From contig CAIVVS010000307.1 in the NCBI GenBank assembly GCA_903909415.1, positions 10,282 through 74,281 of the forward strand: DNA of 64,000 bases, given 5' to 3'. Position 1 is the stretch's first letter. Every line of letters begins with the position of its first letter. This stretch comes from an uncultured Pseudomonadota bacterium. Its GTDB lineage: Bacteria; Pseudomonadota; Gammaproteobacteria; Burkholderiales; SG8-39. The translations under genes were made by a program, and so were the position numbers. The notes beneath the pieces were generated by a model that worked only from the letters and a program-made list of their open reading frames with translations, made no database searches and was not told the DNA's origin. Positions 43,807 to 52,807 of this stretch are shown here, one piece after another.

Positions 43807-44133
43807 GTGATCTACGAACTGCGCACCTACGCCGCGACCCCGGGTCGCATGCCCGAGCTGCTCAAGCGCTTCGACACCATCACGCTGAAGATCTGGGAGC
43901 GCTTCGGCATCCGCCCGGTGGGCTTCTGGACCACGCTGATCGGCGAGTCCAACCAGACGCTGTACTACCTGCTCGCCTGGGAGAGCCTGGCCGAGCGCGA
44001 GCAGAAGTGGAACGCCTTCGCCGCCGATCCCGAGTGGATCGCCAGGCGCAACGAGACCGAGAAGAACGGGCCGCTGACGCAGTGGCTGAAGAACGAGATC
44101 CTCGCGCCCACCTCGTTCTCGGCGCTGAAATGA
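43807..44133 (+). CDS. NIPSNAP-family protein
   Basis: A 108-residue ferredoxin-like alpha/beta protein starting at GTG 43807. MIYELRTYAATPGRMPELLKRF and a central YYLLAWESLAERE are typical. NIPSNAP proteins often sit in degradation operons; their biochemical role is unclear. It overlaps the next gene by ATGA. Confidence 0.85.
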   Translation: MIYELRTYAATPGRMPELLKRFDTITLKIWERFGIRPVGFWTTLIGESNQTLYYLLAWESLAEREQKWNAFAADPEWIARRNETEKNGPLTQWLKNEILAPTSFSALK

Positions 44134-45098
44134 GGTCCGTTCGCAGCTTCGTCACCACGGCCGCACTGGCGCTCGTCGCCGGCACCGCGGGTGCTCAGGT
44201 CGCCAACCTGCCGGAGAACGTGCAGCAGCGCATGGCCGAGGTCGGCCCGGGCTGGGGTCGCGACATCGGCGGCAACATCCGCAAGATGCTGGAGGTGTAC
44301 ACGCCGCTGCTCGCCGCCGCGCCCAAGGACGGGGTGAACGTCGTTCGCGACGTGGCCTACGGTACTGATGCGCGCCAGCGGCTGGACCTGTTCGTTCCCG
44401 CCGGCAAGACCGGCGTCCCGGTAGTGGTCTTCATCCACGGCGGCGCCTACGTCGCGGGCGAGCGCAACATCAACGCCGAGGTCTACGGCAACGTGCCGTC
44501 CTGGTTCGCGCGCCAGGGCATGCTGGGCGTGAACGCGACCTACCGGCTCGCGCCCGCGGCCACCTGGCCGGCGGCGGCCGAGGACGTGGCCGGCATGGTG
44601 CGCTGGCTGAAGGCCAATGCGGCGGCCCACGGCGGCGACCCGCAGCGCATCTGGCTGATCGGGCATTCGGCGGGGGCGACGCACGTCGCGAGCCACGTGT
44701 TCATGAAGGACCTGCAGCCGGCGCAGGGCCACGGCGTGGCCGGCGTGGTCCTGATGAGCGGGCGCTACCAGTTCAACCCGAGCCCCGACGACCCGAACCT
44801 GAAGAACTTCCAGGCCTACTTCGGCGCCGACAGGGCGCGCTACCCGACGCAGTCGCCGATCAACCACGTGAAGTCCGCGAAGCCCTTGCCGGTGTACATC
44901 GTGGTGTCCGAGTACGACAACCCCGACCTGGACACGCAGGGCGCGCTGCTGCTGGCTGCACTGTGCGAGCGCGAGCGCGCCTGCCCGCGCTTCACCCGCA
45001 TGGAAAGGCACAACCACCTGTCCATGGTGTACCAGTTCAACACCCGCGACGAGGCGCTGGGCCGCGAGGTGCTGGAGTTCATGCGGCGCGGCCGCTGA
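44130..45098 (+). CDS. Secreted alpha/beta hydrolase (hormone-sensitive-lipase-like esterase)
   Basis: A 322-residue protein from ATG 44130, coupled to the NIPSNAP gene by ATGA. The signal peptide ends near GTAGAQ (about 23). HGG (103-105) forms the oxyanion hole and Ser180 (GHSAG) is the nucleophile. A DNPD acid segment and a His in RHNHLS complete the likely triad. It probably hydrolyses an ester or amide in the periplasm before uptake. The adjacent Bug gene runs convergently. Confidence 0.85.
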   Translation: MRSVRSFVTTAALALVAGTAGAQVANLPENVQQRMAEVGPGWGRDIGGNIRKMLEVYTPLLAAAPKDGVNVVRDVAYGTDARQRLDLFVPAGKTGVPVVVFIHGGAYVAGERNINAEVYGNVPSWFARQGMLGVNATYRLAPAATWPAAAEDVAGMVRWLKANAAAHGGDPQRIWLIGHSAGATHVASHVFMKDLQPAQGHGVAGVVLMSGRYQFNPSPDDPNLKNFQAYFGADRARYPTQSPINHVKSAKPLPVYIVVSEYDNPDLDTQGALLLAALCERERACPRFTRMERHNHLSMVYQFNTRDEALGREVLEFMRRGR

Positions 45099-45134
45099 GA
45101 GGCATCGCCCTGCGGCGATGCCTTCCCCGCGAAC

Positions 45135-46115
45135 CTACTCGCCCTTGATGTTCGCCTCGCGCACGACCTTTTCCCACTTCTTCAGGTCGGTCGCGAGCGT
45201 CGCCGCCAGCGGCGCCGGGCCGCTGATCGCCGGCTCGTAGCCCAGCGGCTGCAGCCGCTGCACCACGTCGGGCTGCTGGTAGATGCGCTGCAGCTCGGTG
45301 CTCAGCTGGTTGACCAGCGGCGCGGGCGTCCCGCCCGGCGCGAACACCGCGTACCAGGCGCTCACCTCGTAGCCCGGCAGGGTCTCGGCCACCGTCGGCA
45401 CATCCTTGAGCGAGGCGAGGCGCTTGGGCTCGGCGATCGCCAGCGCACGCAGCTTGCCCGCGGCTACCTGCGGCAGCGCGACGTTGATCGTCGCCCACAT
45501 CACCTGCACCTGGTTGGTCATCAGGTCGGTCATCGCCGGCACTGAGCCGCGGTAGGCGATGTGGACCATGAAGGTGCCGGTGGTGGTCTTGAACAGTTCG
45601 GTGCCCAGGTGGTGCGGCGTGCCGATGCCGGGCGTGGCATAGGACAGCTTGCCCGGGTTGGCCTTGGCGTACGCGACCAGTTCGCGGATGTTCCTCACCG
45701 GCAGCGTGGGGTTCACCAGCACCATGAAGGGCGTGCTGGTGAGCATGGCCACCGGCGCCAGGTCGCGCTGCACGTCGAAGCCCATGTTGCGGCTGATGAA
45801 GGGCGCCATCGCCAGCGTGTTGGTGCCCAGCAGCAGGGTGTAGCCGTCGGGCGCGCTCTTGGCGACGAACTCCGCGCCGATGTTGCCGCCGGCGCCCGGG
45901 CGGTTTTCCACCACCGCCGGCTGGCCCCACTTCTTCTGGAACTCCTGGCTGATGATGCGCGCCAGCAGGTCGTTGCCGCCGCCGGCGGCGAAGGGAACCA
46001 CCAGCCGGATCGGCTTGGACGGGAAGTCCTGCGCGCCCGCCGTCGCGGCGGCCAGCCCCAGCAGCGCCGCGCCCGCGGTAAGCGCGCGGCGAAGGAAGGC
46101 GGGTGCGCGGGTCAA
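45135..46115 (-). CDS. Bug/TctC-family periplasmic substrate-binding protein (6 of 6)
   Basis: A 326-residue protein. The only suitable start is TTG at 46113-46115, which overlaps the RidA stop (TTGA) and gives a good signal peptide ending TAGAQ. VPFAAGGGNDLLARI and VENRPGAGGNIGAEFVAKS are the family hallmarks. Closest of the six, by eye, to the copy at 8890. It is translationally coupled to the RidA-like gene. Confidence 0.87.
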   Translation of the reverse strand: MTRAPAFLRRALTAGAALLGLAAATAGAQDFPSKPIRLVVPFAAGGGNDLLARIISQEFQKKWGQPAVVENRPGAGGNIGAEFVAKSAPDGYTLLLGTNTLAMAPFISRNMGFDVQRDLAPVAMLTSTPFMVLVNPTLPVRNIRELVAYAKANPGKLSYATPGIGTPHHLGTELFKTTTGTFMVHIAYRGSVPAMTDLMTNQVQVMWATINVALPQVAAGKLRALAIAEPKRLASLKDVPTVAETLPGYEVSAWYAVFAPGGTPAPLVNQLSTELQRIYQQPDVVQRLQPLGYEPAISGPAPLAATLATDLKKWEKVVREANIKGE

Positions 46116-46519
46116 AGCGCCGCCACCACCTGCACCTCGACCAGGAACTCCTCCTTCACCAGCCGGTCCACCATCAGCAGCGTGTTGGGCGGATAGTTGG
46201 CATTGCCGAAGAACTTCGGGAATTCGCGCTTGCGGTAGGTCATGAACTTCGGGATGTCCTGCGAGTGCACCAGGTAGGTCGTGAACTGCACGATGTTGCC
46301 CCAGCCCGCGCCCTGCGACTTGAGGGCGGTCTCGATGTTGGAAAACACCTGCACGCACTGCGCGTCGAAGTCGCCGATGCCGACCGAATCCCCCGCCTTG
46401 TTGCAGGACAGCTGGCCGGCGATGAACAGGTACTCCGAGGCCTTGACCCGCGTCAGCTGCGAGTACTGGCCCAGCGGCGTGCCCAGCACGTCGGGATTGA
46501 GGATCTTGATGTCGGCCAT
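46112..46519 (-). CDS. RidA/YjgF-family protein
   Basis: A 135-residue protein from the ATG at 46519 with AGGAG upstream. The family fold and a C-terminal VEVQVVAAL strand are recognised. RidA proteins hydrolyse reactive enamines or imines, and pathway-specific members act as deaminases. The usual C-terminal Arg-containing motif (around IVEIEAIA-R) is not obvious, so it may be a divergent subgroup. It is followed by a Bug gene. Confidence 0.82.
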   Translation of the reverse strand: MADIKILNPDVLGTPLGQYSQLTRVKASEYLFIAGQLSCNKAGDSVGIGDFDAQCVQVFSNIETALKSQGAGWGNIVQFTTYLVHSQDIPKFMTYRKREFPKFFGNANYPPNTLLMVDRLVKEEFLVEVQVVAAL

Positions 46520-46619
46520 GCGGGTGCTCCTGGTGATGGTTTGCGGAATGGGTCGTGCAAGGCAGGGATGGTAGGCGGCGGCGCGGCGCGGTGCAAGCCT
46601 CGCCGCCGGGTTCACGCGC

Positions 46620-47690
46620 TTACTTCGCCGGCACCTTCTTCACCTCCGCGCGCAGTGCTTCCAGCGCGGCGCGTCCGTCCACGCCCTTGGCCGACGCTTC
46701 CTTGATCCACGCGTCAAACACCGGCTGGGTGGCGCGGCGCAGTTCCTCGGTCAGGGCCGGGTTGGCGTTGGTCACCTGCGTGCCGGCCTGCTTGAGCAAC
46801 TCCAGGCCTTTCATGTCCGAGTCCTCGAAGGACAGGCCGGCCAGGCGCGCGAACGCGTCGCCCGAGACCCGCATCACCGCCTGCTGGTCGGCCGGGGAGA
46901 TCTTGGCGAACGCCGCCTCGTTCATGATCAGCGCGAAGCTGGTGTTGTAGACCCCGCCCTGCACGAACAGCGCGTGCTTGACCAGCGGCGCGAGCTTGAA
47001 GGTGAGGATGGACTCGCGCGCGAAGAAGGTGCCGTCGGCCACGCCGGTGGACAGCATCTCGTACACGTCGGACGGCGGCTTCATCAGCCCGGCCACGCCG
47101 AAGGCGTTGCCCAGGTCGTTGACCACGCCTCCGCCCGTGCGCATCTTCATGCCCCGGAGGTCGGCCAGCGTCGCGATCGGGCGCTTGGTGGAGAACAGCG
47201 CGCCCGGGCCGTGGGTGAACACCGACAGCACCTTCACGCCCTTGTGCTCGTCGGCCTTCGCGAGCATCGCGTTGTGGATGCGGTTGTAGGCCACCGAGGT
47301 CTGCACCGCGTTGTCGCCGAAGAAGGGCAGCTCGGCGGCCTTGGTGAGCACGAAGCGCCCGGGCGTGAACCCGTGCACGATGAAGGTCACGTCGGCGAGG
47401 CCGTCCCGCACCGCGTCCAGGTGCCCCGGCGCGCTGGCGACTGCCTTGGGCAGCAGCTTGACCGTGACGCGCTTGCCGGTGGCTTCCTCGACCTGCCTGG
47501 CCCAGCCCAGCATGCCGTTCTGCACGAACGGCGCGTTGGGCGCGATCCAGACCGACATGGACCATTCCGCCGACTGCGCGCGCGCGGCGGGCGCGGCGAG
47601 CAACGATGCCGCAGCCAGCGCGGCGACCAGCATGCTGCGTGCGAACATCCCGTGCTTCTTCCCGTCGTCGTTCTTCCCGTGTGACCTCAT
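46620..47690 (-). CDS. TRAP transporter solute-binding protein (DctP family), stand-alone
   Basis: A 356-residue secreted protein. The start at ATG 47690 follows GAGGGGG; Met15 is the alternative. The signal peptide ends ARAQS. LRGMKMRTGGGVVNDL is the DctP arginine-bearing segment that grips a carboxylate. No DctQ or DctM is adjacent, but a complete TRAP set lies at 56075-58959. It may share that permease or depend on one elsewhere. Confidence 0.86.
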   Translation of the reverse strand: MRSHGKNDDGKKHGMFARSMLVAALAAASLLAAPAARAQSAEWSMSVWIAPNAPFVQNGMLGWARQVEEATGKRVTVKLLPKAVASAPGHLDAVRDGLADVTFIVHGFTPGRFVLTKAAELPFFGDNAVQTSVAYNRIHNAMLAKADEHKGVKVLSVFTHGPGALFSTKRPIATLADLRGMKMRTGGGVVNDLGNAFGVAGLMKPPSDVYEMLSTGVADGTFFARESILTFKLAPLVKHALFVQGGVYNTSFALIMNEAAFAKISPADQQAVMRVSGDAFARLAGLSFEDSDMKGLELLKQAGTQVTNANPALTEELRRATQPVFDAWIKEASAKGVDGRAALEALRAEVKKVPAK

Positions 47691-47756
47691 TCATGCCCCC
47701 TCGAGTGGTGTGCTGCGGGTTGGAGTTGCGTCTTATGGCGCGAACGGTGGAACCAG

Positions 47757-48842
47757 TCAGTCCGGCAGGCGTCGCTCCTGCCACATGCCCAGGCGCTGCT
47801 GCGCGGCGCCGTCGGAAAACGAGAACAGCACGGCGTCACCGCGCGCGCTGTGCCGCTGGGTGATCCAGCCCGGCACCACGAAACAGTCGCCCGGCCCCCA
47901 GTCGAACGCCAGGGGCGCGCCGTCATTGCCCCCGAGCGTGCTGCGCCCGGTGCCTTCGGCCACGCAATAGACGACGGCCTCGGTGCTTTGCCAGGCGCGG
48001 CCCTCGAAGCCGCCGGGCAGCAGCTGCAGGTAGGCGGAGAGGGTCGGCAGCGCGTGGCCGCCGTCCTGCGGGTTGGCGTAGTAGCGCTTGACGCCATGCC
48101 AGGCATCCAGCTTGCCGGCGCGCTGGTCGGCGCGCAGCGCGGCGAGCGACGGCGCGTAGGGATAGCCATGCACCGGCGAGGGCTGGGTCGCACCCATGTG
48201 GCTGACCGGCGCGAGCGCCGCGGCGAGCGTCTGGGCGGTCGACTCGCCCGGCACCGGGGACGGCGGTGGGGAGGGCGGGCGCGCCGGCTTGCCCTCGCGC
48301 GCCGGTTCGAAAAAGGTCGCACCCATGAACCGCGCCAGCGGCACGTCCAGCCCGTCCAGCCAGACCACCGGCTGCGCGCCGTGGTTCTCGTGGGCATGCC
48401 AGCAGTAGGCGGGCGTGAGCACGAAGTCCCCCGGCTGCATCGGGATGGGCCGGTCGTCCACGATGGTGACCGCGCCCTCGCCCTCGATCACGAAGCGCAG
48501 CGCCGTCTGGCTGTGGCGGTGGTCGTGGGCGCGCTCGCCGGGCAGCAGCAGCTGCAGGCCGCAGTTCATGGTGGCGGCGATGCGCGACTCGCCCGCGAGT
48601 CCCGGGTTCTCCAGCAGCAGCACGCGCCGCTCGGCCTGCTCCGCGGAGACGATGGCGGCGGCTTCCTGCATCGCCGGGTGCCATTGCGATCGCGGCCAGT
48701 GGTGGGCGCGGGCGGCCGGCCGTGGCTCCATGGGCAGCATGCCGCGCATCACTTCCCATAGCGGAATCATGTGCGCGTCGCGCACGCGCCCGGGGAACGT
48801 GGCGGCGTCGGGTGCCGGCGTATGTATACTTGGATCGCCCAT
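47757..48842 (-). CDS. Bicupin, gentisate 1,2-dioxygenase-like
   Basis: A 361-residue protein from the ATG at 48842; Met25 (48770) is an alternative. The first cupin has HDHRHSQTALRF with His108 and His110, and His149 in YCWHAHENH, the Fe(II) ligands of gentisate dioxygenase. PLWEVMRGMLP near the N-terminus is also family-like. The enzyme opens gentisate between C1 and C2 to maleylpyruvate. A GntR gene lies just upstream, and a fumarylpyruvate-hydrolase-like gene is at 50946. An operator-like sequence overlaps the first codons, which favours the downstream start. Confidence 0.78.
   Translation of the reverse strand: MGDPSIHTPAPDAATFPGRVRDAHMIPLWEVMRGMLPMEPRPAARAHHWPRSQWHPAMQEAAAIVSAEQAERRVLLLENPGLAGESRIAATMNCGLQLLLPGERAHDHRHSQTALRFVIEGEGAVTIVDDRPIPMQPGDFVLTPAYCWHAHENHGAQPVVWLDGLDVPLARFMGATFFEPAREGKPARPPSPPPSPVPGESTAQTLAAALAPVSHMGATQPSPVHGYPYAPSLAALRADQRAGKLDAWHGVKRYYANPQDGGHALPTLSAYLQLLPGGFEGRAWQSTEAVVYCVAEGTGRSTLGGNDGAPLAFDWGPGDCFVVPGWITQRHSARGDAVLFSFSDGAAQQRLGMWQERRLPD
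48821..48840. promoter_or_regulatory. Second GntR-type operator candidate
   Basis: TATGTATACTTGGATCGCCC resembles the sequence at 49646 (TATGTATACATGATCGCCC) apart from one substitution and one inserted base. It lies over the first codons of the long form of the bicupin gene, about 50 bases ahead of its alternative start. Confidence 0.45.
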
Positions 48843-48907
48843 CGAAACGATTGTGCCCCAAAGCGAGGCGTTGGCGATAGCCCGGTGCGTCGCTCCAGGG
48901 AGGCGCT

Positions 48908-49615
48908 TCAGCCGGACTTGCGGCGCCGGGGCGCGCGACCCTGCGTGGAGCGTTGGTATTCCGCGCGCAGTATCTCCCCCGCCGAGAGCACATGGTCCTC
49001 CATGCGGGCGGCCGCGCGGCTGCCCTGGCGCGCGAGGATCGCGTCGCAGATGGCGCGGTGGTCGAGCTGCGAGCGGCTGAAGTAGTCCGCTGCCCTCGCG
49101 CCGCGCCATTCCGGGAACAGGCGCAGCGATGCTAGCGGCAGCCGCTGCACCCGCACCACGAGCTCGGCCAGCACCGGGTTGCCCGCCGCTTCCAGGATCG
49201 CCAGGTGGAAGCGCTGGTTCATCTCGCGCCAGGCCTGCGCGTCGGGGCGTCCGGCGCGCGCGCGCGCCAGCAGCCGGTCGCCCTCGTCCAGGCAGTCGAG
49301 CAGGCACGCCCGCGCCTGCTCGGTGACGCCGCCCTCGGCGGCGCGCCGCGCGGCCACCGACTCTAGGGCCGCGCGCGCCTCGTAGGAATGCAGCACGCCG
49401 CCCATGTCCACGCCGCGCACCACATAGCCCTTCTTGGCGGTGTAATCCAGCAGGCCCTCGCTGGCCAGCGATGACAGCGCCGCGCGCACCGGCGTGCGCG
49501 ACACGCCGAAGCGCGCCGCGAGCGGGATTTCCTCTAGGTGCAGTCCTGCGGCGAGTTCGCCGTTCAGGATGTCGTCGCGCAGCGCGGCGGCGACGATGTC
49601 CGACTGGGTGCGCAT
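48908..49615 (-). CDS. GntR-family transcriptional regulator (FCD/FadR subfamily)
   Basis: A 235-residue regulator. The N-terminal winged HTH (about 5-72) reads LEEIPLAARFGVSRTPVRAAL. The all-helical FCD domain has RAALESVAARRAAEGG and LDHRAICDAILARQG. The FCD pocket usually binds an organic acid. It is upstream of the bicupin and divergent from the LLM/hydrolase pair. An excellent palindrome sits 31 bases from its start. It probably represses both units until a pathway acid is bound. Confidence 0.9.
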   Translation of the reverse strand: MRTQSDIVAAALRDDILNGELAAGLHLEEIPLAARFGVSRTPVRAALSSLASEGLLDYTAKKGYVVRGVDMGGVLHSYEARAALESVAARRAAEGGVTEQARACLLDCLDEGDRLLARARAGRPDAQAWREMNQRFHLAILEAAGNPVLAELVVRVQRLPLASLRLFPEWRGARAADYFSRSQLDHRAICDAILARQGSRAAARMEDHVLSAGEILRAEYQRSTQGRAPRRRKSG

Positions 49616-49626
49616 GGCGGCTCGCT

Positions 49627-49656
49627 TGACGGGGTGGCGCAGTATATGTATACATG
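49627..49656 (+). promoter_or_regulatory. Promoter overlapped by a GntR operator
   Basis: -35 TTGACG (49627-49632) and -10 TATACA (49650-49655) are 17 bases apart. The perfect palindrome ATGTATACAT (49647-49656) covers the -10 and fits the yGT-N-ACr pattern of FadR-subfamily sites. The transcript would run toward 49874 with a leader of about 210 bases. Confidence 0.65.
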
Positions 49657-49873
49657 ATCGCCCGGAGCAAGCCGGCGCGCCATCCGGGCTGCCGCCGGAT
49701 CCTTACCCACCGCAAACCATTCCGACCCGCCACCGCGCCTTGCCGGATTCCCCCGCCCGCCGGCAGGGCGCACGGCGCCGGGGTCCGCCGGCCCGCTTGG
49801 CCGGATCGCTCCAAGGGCCGCGTGCCGGCGAGGCGCCCGCGACCCGCGCAACGTACACCTACGAGGAGGCAGC

Positions 49874-50929
49874 ATGAAATTCGGCATCAACTTCTTTCCG
49901 TCGTTCCGCCCCGAGGATTCCACCACCGCGGCCTATTACCAGCAGTGCATCAAGCTGGCCGAGCGCGCCGACGAACTGGGCTTTCGCAGCGTCAAGACCG
50001 TGGAGCACTCGTTCTACGACTACGGCGGGCACTCGGTGAACCCGATCGTGTTCCTGTCGGCGATCGCCGCGCGCACCAAGCAGATCCGGCTGATGACCGG
50101 CGCCGTGATCCCGGCCTTCCACCATCCCTGCCACCTCGCCGGCGAGCTGTCCATGCTGGACAACCTGAGCAACGGCCGCCTCGACGCGGGTTTCGGCCGC
50201 GCCTTCCTGCCCAAGGAATTCGAGGTGTACGGCGTGCCCATGTCCGAGAGCCGCCCGCGCTTCGAGGAAGCGGTGGGCGTGATCCGGCGCCTGTGGACCG
50301 AGGACGTGGTGACCCACAAGGGCAAGTACTGGCAGTTCGAGGACGTGCACCTGATGCCGCGCATCGTCCAGAAGCCCGTCCCGCCGATGTGGGTGGCGGC
50401 GATCTCCTCCGAGGAGTCCTTCGCCTTCGCCGCGAAGAACGGCATGCACGTCATGATCGTGCCCTACGCCGGCAAGCCGGGCGCGCTGCAGGAGTACGTG
50501 AAGACCTACCGCAGGATCTGGCGCGAGTCGGGCCACGCGCCCGGCGCCGAACAGGTGCAGGTGTCGATGTTCTGCTGCGTGGACGAGTCGCGCGACAAGG
50601 CGCGCGAAGGCTACGAGCGCATCATGAAGCGCTACCTCGAGACCTTCGCCGACGCGGTGGTGTCCTGGCAGGGCAAGACCTCGGACCAGTACCCGGGATA
50701 CGACAAGATGGTGGCCAGCATCCTCGCGACCACGCCGCAGTCGGTGATCGACAACAACGCCGCCTTCGTCGGCACACCGGCCGACGTGATCGAGCAGGTG
50801 CGCGCCTGCCGCGACGCATTCGGCGAATGCGAGCCCTCGATGCAGATCAACTTCGGCGGCAACACCGACGCGCACGCCCTCAACACCCTCAACCTGTTCG
50901 GCGCGAAGGTCATGCCGCACTTCGCCTGA
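49874..50929 (+). CDS. LLM-class (luciferase-like) flavin-dependent oxidoreductase
   Basis: A 351-residue TIM-barrel protein. GAGGAGG precedes the ATG. KTVEHSFYDYGG, LSNGRLDAGFGRAFLP and WVAAISSEES are typical of bacterial luciferase-like monooxygenases. It uses FMNH2 or F420H2; an F420 operon only 1 kb away makes F420 a possibility. It is co-directional with the FAH-family gene 17 bases downstream and is probably regulated by the GntR protein. Confidence 0.87.
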   Translation: MKFGINFFPSFRPEDSTTAAYYQQCIKLAERADELGFRSVKTVEHSFYDYGGHSVNPIVFLSAIAARTKQIRLMTGAVIPAFHHPCHLAGELSMLDNLSNGRLDAGFGRAFLPKEFEVYGVPMSESRPRFEEAVGVIRRLWTEDVVTHKGKYWQFEDVHLMPRIVQKPVPPMWVAAISSEESFAFAAKNGMHVMIVPYAGKPGALQEYVKTYRRIWRESGHAPGAEQVQVSMFCCVDESRDKAREGYERIMKRYLETFADAVVSWQGKTSDQYPGYDKMVASILATTPQSVIDNNAAFVGTPADVIEQVRACRDAFGECEPSMQINFGGNTDAHALNTLNLFGAKVMPHFA

Positions 50930-50945
50930 GCCGGAAAGGTCAACC

Positions 50946-51818
50946 ATGCGTATCTGCCGTTTCGACGACAACAGGCTGGGCGTGGTGCGCGGCGCCGAGG
51001 TGCTGGACGTCACGCCCGCGCTGAACGAAATCCCGGCGCAGCGCTGGCCGCTGGCGCCCGGCGACCCGCTGGTGGCGAACTGGTCGCGCGTGGCCCCGGC
51101 CATCGCCGCGCTGCTGCCGGTCGCGCCGAAGAAGCCGCTTGCGCAGGTGAAGCTGCTCGCGCCGGTGCCCAACCCGACCAAGATCATCAACGCGCCGATC
51201 AACTACAGCGACCACGTCGAGGAAGCCAAGAAGGACACGCTGATGTCCTCGGGCCGCAGCATCACCCACATCTCGGACTGGGGGCTGTTCCTCAAGGCCA
51301 ACTCCGCGCTGGCGGGTTTCGGCGAGGGCGTGAGCCTGCGCTTTCCCGATGGCCGCAACGACTTCGAGTGCGAGCTCGCGGTGGTGATCGGCCGGACCGC
51401 GACCAGGGTGGCGGCGGCCGATGCGCTGTCCTACGTGTTCGGCTACGCGATCGGGCTGGACATGACCCTGCGCGGCAAGCAGCTGCAGTGCTGGCGCAAG
51501 TCCATCGACACCTACGCGGTGTGCGGTCCCTGGGTGGTGACCGCCGACGAGGTGCCGGACCCGAACGCGCTGGACCTCAAGCTGTTCCAGAACGGCGAGG
51601 TGCGCCAGGACTCGAACACGAAGTACCTGGTCTACAACGTCAACCAGCTGATCGAGTACGCGACCACCATGTACACCCTGCACCCGGGTGACCTGATCTT
51701 CACCGGCACGCCGGCGGGCGTCGGGCCGGTGCAGCCGGGCGACGTGTTGAAGCCCTTCATCCAGCGGGTGTGCGAGGGCGAGGTCGAAGTGCGGATCGCG
51801 CCGGCGTATGTGACCTGA
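50946..51818 (+). CDS. Fumarylacetoacetate hydrolase-family protein
   Basis: A 290-residue enzyme. The metal-binding FECELAVVIG and the C-terminal GDLIFTGTPAGVGPVQPGD are diagnostic. Members hydrolyse C-C bonds in acylpyruvates such as fumarylpyruvate, the product that follows gentisate cleavage and isomerisation. With the bicupin at 47757 it could complete a gentisate-like route; no maleylpyruvate isomerase was seen. Its stop lies in a duplicated GTGACCTGA. Confidence 0.87.
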   Translation: MRICRFDDNRLGVVRGAEVLDVTPALNEIPAQRWPLAPGDPLVANWSRVAPAIAALLPVAPKKPLAQVKLLAPVPNPTKIINAPINYSDHVEEAKKDTLMSSGRSITHISDWGLFLKANSALAGFGEGVSLRFPDGRNDFECELAVVIGRTATRVAAADALSYVFGYAIGLDMTLRGKQLQCWRKSIDTYAVCGPWVVTADEVPDPNALDLKLFQNGEVRQDSNTKYLVYNVNQLIEYATTMYTLHPGDLIFTGTPAGVGPVQPGDVLKPFIQRVCEGEVEVRIAPAYVT

Positions 51819-51832
51819 GGAACGTGACCTGA
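51810..51832 (+). repeat. Direct duplication over the FAH-family stop codon
   Basis: GTGACCTGA occurs at 51810-51818 and again at 51824-51832, a 14-base period. The first copy holds the stop codon. Confidence 0.5.
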
Positions 51833-51856
51833 CGAGCCCGGGCTCGCGGCGCCTCG

Positions 51857-52807
51857 CTAGCGGGCGGTGCGCAGCCCGGTGGCGAAGGCGAGCGTCGTCT
51901 CGGCCAGCTTGCGGCGCACCGCGTCGTCGCGCATCAGGGTGTCGGTGATGCAGGCCGCGATGCCCATGCCCTCCAGTTGCGGCGCCAGCGCCGCGTCCGC
52001 GTGGTCGATCACCAGGCCGTCGATCAGGCCCTCATAGGCGCGCGCCACCGCCATCGGCGAGGGCGACTCGCCGCGCTCGCGCAGGATCTTGGCGAGGGGC
52101 CCCTTCACCGCGTCGCCGCCGATGATGGGCGAGACCGCGACGCAGGGCACGCGCCGCGAGGCGAGCGCGTCGCGCAGGACGGTGATCGCCAGCATGGGCG
52201 CGATCGACAGGAAGGGATTGGACGGGCCGATCACGATGGCCTGCAGCGCCGGGTCGGCCAGCGCTGCGGCGAGAGCGGGGCTGGGTTGCGCAAGCTGCGC
52301 GCCATCGAAGCGCAGCCCGCGCAGCACCGGCTCGCAATGCCGGCGCACGAAGTAGTCCTGGAAAGCGAGTTCGCCTTCGTCAGTGTCCACCAGGGTCGCG
52401 ACGCGGTCGTCGCTCATCGGCAGCACCGCCACGCGCACGCCCAGGCGCGTGCACAGCATCGCCGTGACCTCGGACAGCGTCCGGCCTGCGGCCAGTTCGC
52501 CGGTGCGCAGCACATGGGTAGCGAGGTCGGTGTCGCCGAGGCGGAACCAGGTGTCGCCGCCCAGCCGCTGCATCGCCGCCATGAAGGCCCAGGTCTCGCC
52601 CGCCAGTCCCCAGCCTTGCTGCGGGTCATGCAGCCCGGCCAGGGTGTACATCACCGTGTCGAGGTCGGGGCAGACCTGCAGGCCGAGGTGGATGAAGTCA
52701 TCGCCGGTGTTCACCGCGACGGTCAGGCCGCGATGGTCCAGCGCATCGGCGAGGCCCGCCGCCATGCGCGCCCCGCCGACCCCGCCCGCCAGTGCCAAAA
52801 ATGACAT
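51857..52807 (-). CDS. cofD: 2-phospho-L-lactate transferase (F420 biosynthesis)
   Basis: A 316-residue protein of normal CofD length. The N-terminal LAGGVGGARMAAGL, NTGDDFIHLGLQVCPDLD and IVIGPSNPFLSI are family signatures. CofD joins the phospho-acid part from an activated GDP precursor to the deazaflavin Fo, giving F420-0. It is the last gene of a four-gene minus-strand operon. The start ATG abuts an AT-rich element and has no Shine-Dalgarno, so coupling to cofE is likely. Confidence 0.92.
   Translation of the reverse strand: MSFLALAGGVGGARMAAGLADALDHRGLTVAVNTGDDFIHLGLQVCPDLDTVMYTLAGLHDPQQGWGLAGETWAFMAAMQRLGGDTWFRLGDTDLATHVLRTGELAAGRTLSEVTAMLCTRLGVRVAVLPMSDDRVATLVDTDEGELAFQDYFVRRHCEPVLRGLRFDGAQLAQPSPALAAALADPALQAIVIGPSNPFLSIAPMLAITVLRDALASRRVPCVAVSPIIGGDAVKGPLAKILRERGESPSPMAVARAYEGLIDGLVIDHADAALAPQLEGMGIAACITDTLMRDDAVRRKLAETTLAFATGLRTAR

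Noticed and set aside
49657..49873. A small upstream gene or leader peptide in the 210-base leader of the LLM gene
   Set aside because: Open frames there have proline/arginine-rich shadow-like translations and no ribosome sites. I see nothing else in the stretch.
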